From the NCBI GenBank assembly GCA_000727475.1, contig KL647302.1, forward strand, positions 2,462,345 through 2,526,344: 64,000 bases of DNA, written 5' to 3'. The translations under genes and the position numbers were made by a program. This stretch comes from Sarcocystis neurona. Its lineage: Eukaryota; Apicomplexa; Conoidasida; Eucoccidiorida; Sarcocystidae. Positions 55,600 through 64,000 of this stretch are shown here, in pieces (the first letter of the stretch is position 1; the number at the start of each line of letters is the position of its first letter). The notes under the pieces are model-generated. The model was given only the letters and a program-made list of their open reading frames with translations, did not search any database and was not told where the DNA came from.

Positions 55600-55790
55600 G
55601 GCACGTTTACATATATACATATGTATGTATGCGCGCATACGTAAGTGTGTGTATGCAATGTATACATGTACGTATATATGCAATATATATGCACTTTTCG
55701 CAATATATATATATATATGTATACAATATACGTACGTACGTGTATAGGTAGTGTGTATGCGTATATGTAAATGTTGTTTTTATGTGCACG
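55600..55790. repeat. TATATG/TACG array at the edge of the second gene-poor segment
   Basis: TACATATGTATGTATGCGCGCATACGTAAGTG and TATATATATATGTATAC repeats. Beyond it, triplet and TACATA arrays nearly vanish. Confidence 0.7.
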
Positions 55791-55799
55791 AGAAATACA

Positions 55800-58700
55800 C
55801 AAAAATGAGAAAATACATATTTCCCGGTTGTTAAGTCCGGACCCTGTAAGGTGGTGCCCGTTCTTGTAGAATTCGTTCTGTGTAATGCAGCCGCGCACGC
55901 CCCTTTGCCGTTTTTGCGCGTGTAGCGACATCAGTGCTCATGTGTACACATTTGAACACAGTTAACAACCTGGTTTTCTAAAAAGAATCTTTTTGACGCG
56001 CCGGCGGAACACGGGGTCGTCCGACACTGGCGGCGGAGAGCTGAAGGTCGGTGAAGAGACCAGCAAAATTTTGTCTGTGACACAGAGCGACGAAGGAGAA
56101 AGCCAACAGTTTTGAGCCGCGCACTGAGGAATGCGCAGCGGCAAAAAAGGTGCGGAGAAACGCCGAGAAAAAAGAAGTGAGTTACACGGTGAGGGAACAA
56201 GAGCAGCCGCGATGACAAAATTGACGGTAACGGGGAGATATGTGGAGGAGAACACCGTAAAAGAAATTGTCGAACTAGTGCTGGCCTGTGCACGTCTGAC
56301 GTTAGACAAACAAAGCAGGGACACGGGGCACGTCGAGGGAGCTGGTGAATATCAAGAGAAACACTGCCACGCGGAGTAGTCGCACGCAACAAGATTGCGA
56401 GGAAGATGAATTCTGACGGGGGAAACGGAGCCGAACAGCGGCAGTGACAGAAAGCCTGTTGCTTTCAGAAGACGACGGTTTACGGAATGTCGTGATATAT
56501 TGTGAGATATGCAGATAGCACGGCAGAAGAGCGCAGTCAGTGGACACCGGCAGTTCCTGCCGAAAAATCGAAGCACATCGGGCGCTCTTCTAAGCACGTA
56601 GAGTAAGTGATACTCCGAAGGAGCGAGGTCGTGTCGTCGTCAAGTTCGACTGGCGAGTGGCCGGCTTGTAGACAGAGGTAAGGAAAGTCGACAACTCAGT
56701 TGCCTGCCCTCCAAGAAAGTAAGGGATTATATGCTTTCGTTTCGTTAGCCGCAGTAGAAACAAAATCCCAAATTCCGAGAGAAACGCGGTTCTGTTTCAA
56801 TTGGCAAACCAGTCGCATGCAGTCGCCCCGTCTGGTACCGGACGAGGGAACGCCGGTGGGCGGCAGCGCACAAGAACTCGTCGAAAAAAAAAGAACATCA
56901 ACGTTTTGTCGGGATTTGTGCGTAAATGCGCGCAACAAGAGGTAATCCTACGGCGAAAATAAACGCAGATCCACGACACAAATAATTCCCGCGGACAGCG
57001 AGGAAAGATGTGTGTATGCATTAATTTATGTACGCATCTCCACACGTTGTCCATTTAGACCCGACACTGACGACGGGATCTGAAAACTGATTGACACCGT
57101 ACGGTACAGATTGAAGAGAACTGCACTATTAAGTATCTTGCCGCCGGCAACAGGAAAAAAGTTGGCTGTAAACGCACGACCAGGTCGGCGAATAAGGTCT
57201 ATCCTATTACCGGCAGTCACTGCCCCTGTCACTCATTTGTCCCGATGCACATACGAATAAAACATGGCAGATACGCAACAAACGGGAGCAAGAATCTGCG
57301 TGTTTCTTGCACTTGCTGCAGCGCCCGCTACGCTGCTTAAGCCATAGGGCTACTAGGACTTCGCCGGACTGTTTCTGTTGCTTGTGGTGGGATGACTTGC
57401 AACTGCGGTACAATGGGTAGTTACCGTGTGTTTGCTCGTCTCCTCCTGTCTCCTTTACTTATGCCGTTTCTACTTTTTCTGCGTTTTTTCTCAAGCTTCT
57501 GTCGTCTCCCCCTGCCGTCCCTCTTCCTCGCCTTCTCCACTGCAGGTATACAAGTTGCACGTGCAGTTACCCACGTCAAATTTTCCAAGACACACAACAT
57601 GTGACACTTCATCCCTTCGTGGTGCACGTCATCCGTGCACCGCTTTACGTCTCCACCCACAGGTACCATTGTTATTCTCTGCATATATTGTAGCACATGT
57701 ACGGCTTAACACATCACAGCATGTGCACGCGTATGTCTCTCGTTACACAACCGGCAAAGTGCCGCGGAGGAACTTCGTGACTGCTTCGCTGGACAGATAC
57801 TGCGCAATGAGGAGAGTCAGTTGTATCTTACTCCGTGAACGTGCTTCTTTCTACTCACGGGAAACAGCGAGAATGATACGCGTATTCCGCCCGCGCCGCT
57901 TGTATGCGAATGTGTGCGGCTTGATCATGTGTACACATTCCCCTTTACTTATAAAGGGATGTATAGCGCCGTAAGGGTCTATAATTATCTCATCTCCACA
58001 GCTGGATGACTAGACCTAAACGTGCTTCTCGGTGCGTATATTTGCGCATGTAGCTCGACTGTATTGTGCACAATTGGCCCGCCCCAACACTGAAAAAGAC
58101 ATCGAGTACTTGTAGAGATATGCTGTAGCTACGTGCGTCCGATGTTTGCCCGCTGCAGGTGTGCATTCAGAGGAACATCTGACGCGTGGTGGAGATGTGG
58201 CAGGTTAGAAAATGTGTGCTGGCTACACACTGGAGAACTGTGTAAATGCAAATGGATAGGTAGACAAGTCTACATGCGTATGTTTGTAAATTGTCTTCAG
58301 ACTACTTGACACGTCCCCGAAGCATTACACATGAGTATTCACTTAAGTAGCTATATATATAAGATTCACACGTGTATACGTCTGGTCTTTCGGATTGCAC
58401 GTTTGAAAACTAAGTCGTATACACATGGCGCATCTAGCCCGCCTCATACGTGCGGGTCGACGGTGTTTACGAGGTTACCGGCAGGAAAGGACCCAGCGCG
58501 TGGTTGCTATCCTGCTGGCATGTAGTGGTATACTGCATAGCGAAACGGTTGAAATTGTTGGAGTGTGACTTTCTTAACTCAGACGACTTCAATGCAGCCA
58601 CAACACGCTGCCCTTAGCGTGGTAAACCCGCTTTTTCATGTAATTCTCGGAACAAACGTCAAAAAGTATCTGCGACTTCCACTGCCCAACAGCTGCTGCA

Positions 58701-61230
58701 TACTCGTGTCATCGGCCACGACATTGACTTTGTCAGAAGTGGTAGTGGGTCGCTACACGTTATGTGGGCAATCATTTCGTCAGTGAACGGCTTCTGTGCA
58801 GCAGACCGAGAGATAGTGACTTGACCGTGTATACGGATAAGTTTTCGTAGTTGCGCCCGCCAGCGTGCGCGCCCGTATATATGCACAAACGTGTGTACTA
58901 ACATGTATGTACACATATATAACGTGTGTAGCATTCGTTTAAAGGACACGTCCGTGTATGGTTCACAAACAATGCAACTGTGGCTCACGTGGGGGCAGGG
59001 TTCCACATGTTAGAGTTGAGGCATCCTACCTCCACTGTGTGTTCAAGGCCCTGCGAAAATATGGCTGCATCCACATCTATGCATTACGCATGGTTGACTA
59101 CAAGAATACGTCCTGTAGGAAACCCCTATGGATAGAAGAGGTGAAGTACTTCAACTCCACGTCCAAAGCGGAAAGGCAACGGACCCTGCAGCACGGAGCC
59201 TGCGTGCACACAGCACGTGTTCTGCGCTTGGACCTAACGTGTGTGCGTCTGCCGGCTGTGCATGCACATGCTACAGTAGACAGTGTTCCAGTGGGCCTGT
59301 AGATACGTACACAGGCGAACATGGCCATACCGCTTTGCCACTCAAGGGAAAGGGAATCACGACGGACAAGAAGGGTAAGCGTGCAGTAGACCTGTGGAAT
59401 ATATAGTGTTTGTTTCACAAATATGCTGGTACCAACATTGGGGTAGATGTGTCGCACAAACACACATGAATGCGAGTGGGACATCGTGATCATTCGTGAT
59501 GCTGCATGTCAGAGAAAAGCAGAGGAAATTCAGGGACCTCAGCCATGCGAGACGTACAGGTGACCACAAGCGTAGCTGGTGGAAGTGGCGTGGACCCAGC
59601 CGAACACATACAGCAGCACTGTGTCATACACACGATGTGCTTTTACACGCGTCTCACTCTGTACGTAGCGGTCAGTCCCCGCAGCGTCTTTGCCTTATGG
59701 ATATGGGGCAGATTTGCAAAGATTTCAATGCACGTGTGCAGGCGTCTTCCGATTCGTGATGGCACGTGGGAGCATATCTTTTTAATATTGATTATCGTGT
59801 GTGAGCACGGAAAAGACAAGTACAACTGTTTCCTCGCTGGGCAGAGAGAGGGCCTTGGTGGTCTGCAAAACCCCATGCACTTTTAAACCGGACAAGATGG
59901 GCCACCGCCTCGCTCCGCGGTCTGTCAAGAAACACATGTTGCTGTATGTGTGGAATAACAACCTGCGTAGAAATCGTATCGAGGGGGCTCCGTGGTGTAT
60001 GTGATTGTGTGCAGCAAATGCACGCAATTTAATTTGTGCCTGACTTAACGGAGAAACTCTACATTTTCGTAGACGCATATACGTGTATCTGCCTTTGTAG
60101 AGTTGCACGGGGTCTTGCAGAAACCTCACGGTCTTGTACAAACGAACTCACGACCACCTGCTTGACTTTGTAAACATTATTCTAAAAAGTGTTCTAGTCG
60201 GCGCAGATTCAAATCTACTTGCTTACGTGCTTGCACGTTACACTGAGGGGACACAACGATGGATGCATTCGTAGCTCTCTCGTTGGAATTCTCCACCGAT
60301 ACAGAAATAGCCGTGTGCTGCGCTACGTCCACGCGATGGCTGTCGCTGGACCAACGCTCTCTTGATCATGTTCCCTCAGACATCAAGCAAGAGGTCCAAC
60401 TGTGCTGTGACAGGCGAGTCAGAAGTTGCTACAGAACACAGCCCTATTCTGCGAATCATGGTGTGTTCAGGGGGGGACTGCTGGTAGATCTGTGCAGGCG
60501 CACTTCCTCCGTGTTCGACGTCCCGCATGAACTTGTTTCCGTCTGACTGCATCCGAATGCCACCAGTGCTCCCCCGCTCCCAAGATGCTTTACATATGGC
60601 GACACGGAGTGCATACGTGCACGTGGTGCCCGCAAGAATGCGCCCAAATCCCAAAATACCGGTCTCAGTAGCGCGACACTTTATTTGTAGTGTATGAATA
60701 TGACTTACGTGTTTACTGCATCTATACGAGCTCTTTCCTCCACAGTGGAAAGACTGATCAACGTTGTTTCCCTGCAGTACCGCGGACTACGTAGAACGAT
60801 TCCTTCAGCGCTGTTCGGCTAAATTAGCCGCGTTTTCCCGGTATCTTCATCTTTCGTGGACAGACACCGTTCGGCTGCAGCGGCGAAACTGTTTCTCTGG
60901 TTTATAACATTGCTGAGGCACATCCACGATCGAGCGTAGTAGAACCACCTGACCATTGAAACGTACTTACCACCGTCCTGGCGTCGGGGGCTCCCCCGAG
61001 TTTTGGAAGCAGTTACCTGCTGTGCAGTGGGTGCAGACATGATGCGATCTTGTTAAAGTATACTGTTGTTGAGTTGTGCACGTCATTGTTGGGATTTATT
61101 ACCCGCTAAGAACTGTAGAAGCCTACTGTGGGTCAATGCCGTCTGCACATAAGCCTACGCGTGCCGCCAGGAGACCCTTGCTGGTGCCGGTTTTGAACTA
61201 GTGAGAGCACACAGACACAAGCGTCGCAGC
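55800..61230. other. Gene-poor segment, nothing recognised
   Basis: Balanced composition with scattered short ORFs on both strands (the longest about 130 codons), none with a recognisable domain, repeat or splice context. No tRNA-like fold or rRNA was noticed. Confidence 0.5.
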
Positions 61231-61457
61231 ATTGTTTTCAAGCAGCCTTCGTCTCCTGCGCCACTGAAGCGTGAAGTGCATCGAACGCACTTACTCGGTT
61301 CGAAGTAACCGGTGGCTTGGTCGCAGCAAGCGACAGTGAAAACATTGTTTTCAAGAAGTGTTCGTCTCCTGCGCCACTGAAGCGTGAGCTGCATCGGACG
61401 CACTTATTTCGTTCGAAGTAACTGGTGGCTTGGTCGCTGAACTCCCCGTCCATGCTC
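61231..61457. repeat. Two direct copies of a 113-bp unit
   Basis: ATTGTTTTCAAG begins at 61231 and again at 61344. Both copies continue with TTCGTCTCCTGCGCCACTGAAGCGTGA, a CGAACGCACTTA-type segment, and TTCGAAGTAACCGGTGGCTTGGTCGC, with about 10% difference. Confidence 0.9.
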
Positions 61458-61459
61458 CA

Positions 61460-63944
61460 AATTTAGAAAAGAGTCGACGGTGAAATCGCTGTTCAGTCTT
61501 TCCGCAACAGTGTTCTTTACGCTGGTACTGTCGTCGACCCCCGGATGTCAACGGTGTCCGTAGTAGGCTTTTCCACAGAGTCGTATGACAGTTTCACGCC
61601 GTCAGGTCTACTATACTTGAGAGGATGTAGCAGTGGACGACGAGCAAAGAAGAGTCCGCAAGACAAATATGGTCCACCCGAAACTCTACTCCACGGTGTA
61701 CTGTTTTGCGTTCGAGCTAGGCCGTCACCGCTGCGGCGCGGGATGTTGAGCAGGCACCTTCCGAGACTGGCACGGAATGGCCTTCACCAAAGTGGTACGA
61801 GCCATTTTCAAATCCGCTTTTGCTCCGAGGCTAGTCCTTTTTCCGCGCTTCATGGATGCCTTAGTAGCCCATTTGCTATCTCAGCCCTCTGCGTTCTCTA
61901 TCCGTTGTAGCAGTTGCTACTGCTTCAGTACTTGACAGTGGCGCCGCCCGCGGCCGCACGTGTGCTCCTTCCCGGGTTTGATGGTCCCGGTATCTGTACG
62001 TCCCATGTGCGCGCATCGCTAGTTGTTTTCTGGTTGACTTACTCCGAATTCCAAGCAAAATCTGCGGGCTTCTTTCCTTCAGCAGTGCATATCCAGTATT
62101 TCCTACGACTTTTGTCCGCGTGCGTTGCTAAGACAACTCCTTCGCTCGACTTCAATAATTGTGCCGGTCACGTTCAAACTCCCTTCGAAAGCGCCCCCGT
62201 CTAACCAACCGCCAGCTATCTACGCAACGCCTCCAACTTCCGTGGATCGGCCACCAGCTGAGCGGGCCCGCTTTGCTTTTCTTTGCGGGGGGCAGACGAC
62301 AAGCTTTCCTTGAAATTGAAAGATCGCTTTCCTGACCGTGGATCTCGCTCTTCTTTCTTTCTCTCAGTCCATTGAGCGCCTCCTTTTCTACCTGCATTCT
62401 CTTGAGGTGGCGCCTACGTAGCACGGCGCGGCACTGTGGCGCCGGCGCAACACGCCACAACGTACACCTTCGACGTCCTACACCTTCAAAACGGGTTGGG
62501 CGCAAACTTCTCTCTCGCATTTTCCCGGGGATTTTTTTTTTCATCTACCGTAAACCGTAGCCACCGTCGCCGTGCGCGTCCTTGTCTTGTACATGTTGTC
62601 AACGACCGGCGAATCTCCGCCGTTTTCGAGAGAACATTTCGCCTTTTTTCTTCCATGCAGGGGAAGCCCACCGGGGCTTCACTCATGAGACACATGCTGC
62701 ATCATGTCCTCTTCCAACATTGAAAACTTGTCTGCTGACGGCGGGGAGCCGCATCCTGAAAAATAGCGCTCCCTCACGACGCTTCGTGACCTAAACAATT
62801 GACTTAACGCCACCTAACAGCAAGATATAGATTGTACACTATAGAGCACAAAATAAACACGTGAACTCTTCAGTAGCGGTGTACCAGTATATCCCAATGT
62901 GTACGCTTCTCCAGAATACGCAGAAACGTACTAGTGTGTCCATAAAGTCCAATGGCGTCCGTTGTGCCCTCTACGCTGGTGCGTCGATCTACTGGTCCAG
63001 TGTCGCACACTGAGTGAGCACATACGTTGCTGCTGGGGGTGCAAAATGCTCCGCACTCCTCTTTTCGGCCTCCCTGCGGATTTGAACAAAGGCAATCGTG
63101 GAGAACTTTTTTCCTGTCTTCAGATGGAAGAGGAAGACTACTCGGTTCACCGGTGGACGTCTGTACTACTCCAGTTTCACTGGCGGCAAACGTATTCTTG
63201 TGTCTTCTCGTGTATACTTGCTTGCATACGTGTATTCACATAATTTATTCATATTTAGTGTGACATGTGCAACCTGTGAAGCCTGTATGAATGTTGTCCT
63301 GGACCAGCTCCCTGGTCTCTCCCTTTTTTGTAAGCTAGGTCTGTTGAGGCGTTGGGGAAACGCATATTTATCCATCTGGGGACTCGTTTCTCCTCAACGT
63401 TCACTGTGTTTCTTTATGCGCTCAGCATGACCCTGTAGCAGATACCATAGCGCGTCTGTATATGCCATAGATATAGAAAGAGGAAAGCAACATTTCGTCT
63501 GGGTTTAAGACTGGAGGACCACACAGACGTACCAATTTTTACCGTCTGACCAACGGCGCCCCAGCTGGGGCTTGGTTCCTTTGCGAGAAAGCGGAGGCCG
63601 GCGTCAAATAGGAGAATGTGTAACGAGGACAGACGGAGGAGAGAACCAGATGGCTTGTTAGTTGTAGTGTTTTTCGTCTTTTTCTCGTCTCAAGGTTGTA
63701 ATATCGCCCATTTTCCGCGGCAAACTATAGGGCGCTCTCCCTTGTACGCACGCAATGCAATGCAGGCGGCGTCAACGACGGCGCCACAAAGAGGAAGAGC
63801 CCGCAACACGTGTGCACACACCACGCGACATCTGACTACACCTGCAAGAAGTCGTGGTCTGCCTCTTGTACTGAAGCACACTCTATCATATTCTTCTGGT
63901 ACCAGCGGGTATTCCTGTCGCCTTTTTTCCCCTTGTTCTTCACA
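61460..63944. other. Gene-poor sequence upstream of the MAP kinase
   Basis: No convincing ORF. The last part before the kinase ATG (63905-63944) is pyrimidine-rich (CCTTTTTTCCCCTTGTTCTTCAC) and would be its 5' leader. Confidence 0.5.
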
Positions 63945-64000
63945 ATGTCGGAAGACGTCGATAAGCACGTGCTGCGCAAGTATGACATTCTTCAGAAACT
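63945..64000 (+). CDS. MAP kinase (ERK7/MAPK-1-like), 5' end only
   Basis: The frame from ATG 63945 reads MSEDVDKHVLRKYDILQK and runs off the window. The motif HVLRKYDILQK directly precedes the glycine-rich loop in ERK7-type MAP kinases of apicomplexans, which are signalling kinases (ERK7 is linked to apical complex biogenesis in Toxoplasma). The start is favoured because the upstream sequence is a pyrimidine-rich leader and the N-terminus has the short length usual for the family. Only 18 full codons are visible, so the kinase subtype is tentative. Confidence 0.7.
   Translation, partial: MSEDVDKHVLRKYDILQK

Noticed and set aside
61545..62544. 120-130 codon ORFs on plus (61545-61910) and minus (62152-62544)
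   Set aside because: No recognisable domain, no splice context and comparable open frames on the other strand. Consistent with chance in GC-balanced DNA.

Overview
The window looks like nuclear DNA of a coccidian parasite close to Eimeria. Exons and introns are full of CAG/CTG triplet tracts read as poly-Ala, poly-Gln or poly-Ser. Introns also carry long TATG/TACA arrays, and repeat-rich gene-dense stretches alternate with plain sequence of balanced base composition. This matches the repeat-rich/repeat-poor segment pattern known for Eimeria chromosomes. The species cannot be fixed from the sequence alone.

Layout. (1) About 247-15142, minus strand: one very large multi-exon gene for an Ala/Gln/Ser-rich protein with scattered helical repeats, most like the apicomplexan RAP/HPR (FASTK-like) organellar RNA-binding class. 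I traced most exons and their splice phases. (2) 15934-16690, minus strand: the 3' end of an unrecognised protein. (3) 17-27.3 kb: a gene-poor segment with degenerate satellites, an inverted repeat and at most one gene-like remnant. (4) 27369-53781, minus strand: the transcription elongation factor SPT5. I reconstructed 19 exons over 26.4 kb, and every junction keeps reading phase. In order they encode an acidic N-terminus, the NGN domain, a chain of KOW domains, a Ser/Pro/Gln linker, the last KOWs and a possible C-terminal extension. Coding is only about 20% of the gene. (5) 53.8-55.6 kb: ambiguous ORFs on both strands. (6) 55.6-63.9 kb: a second gene-poor segment with a 113-bp direct repeat. 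(7) 63945 to the right edge, plus strand: the first codons of a MAP kinase of ERK7/MAPK-1 type.

The recognised genes do not form a functional cluster. SPT5 is nuclear and general, the repeat protein is probably organellar, and the kinase is a signalling protein. The main interest is gene architecture: huge introns filled with tandem arrays, stop-codon-containing splice donors, a 33-nt microexon, a possible ~30-nt intron, and long foldback repeats. An assembly gap (37559-38407) lies inside a CAG-rich SPT5 intron.
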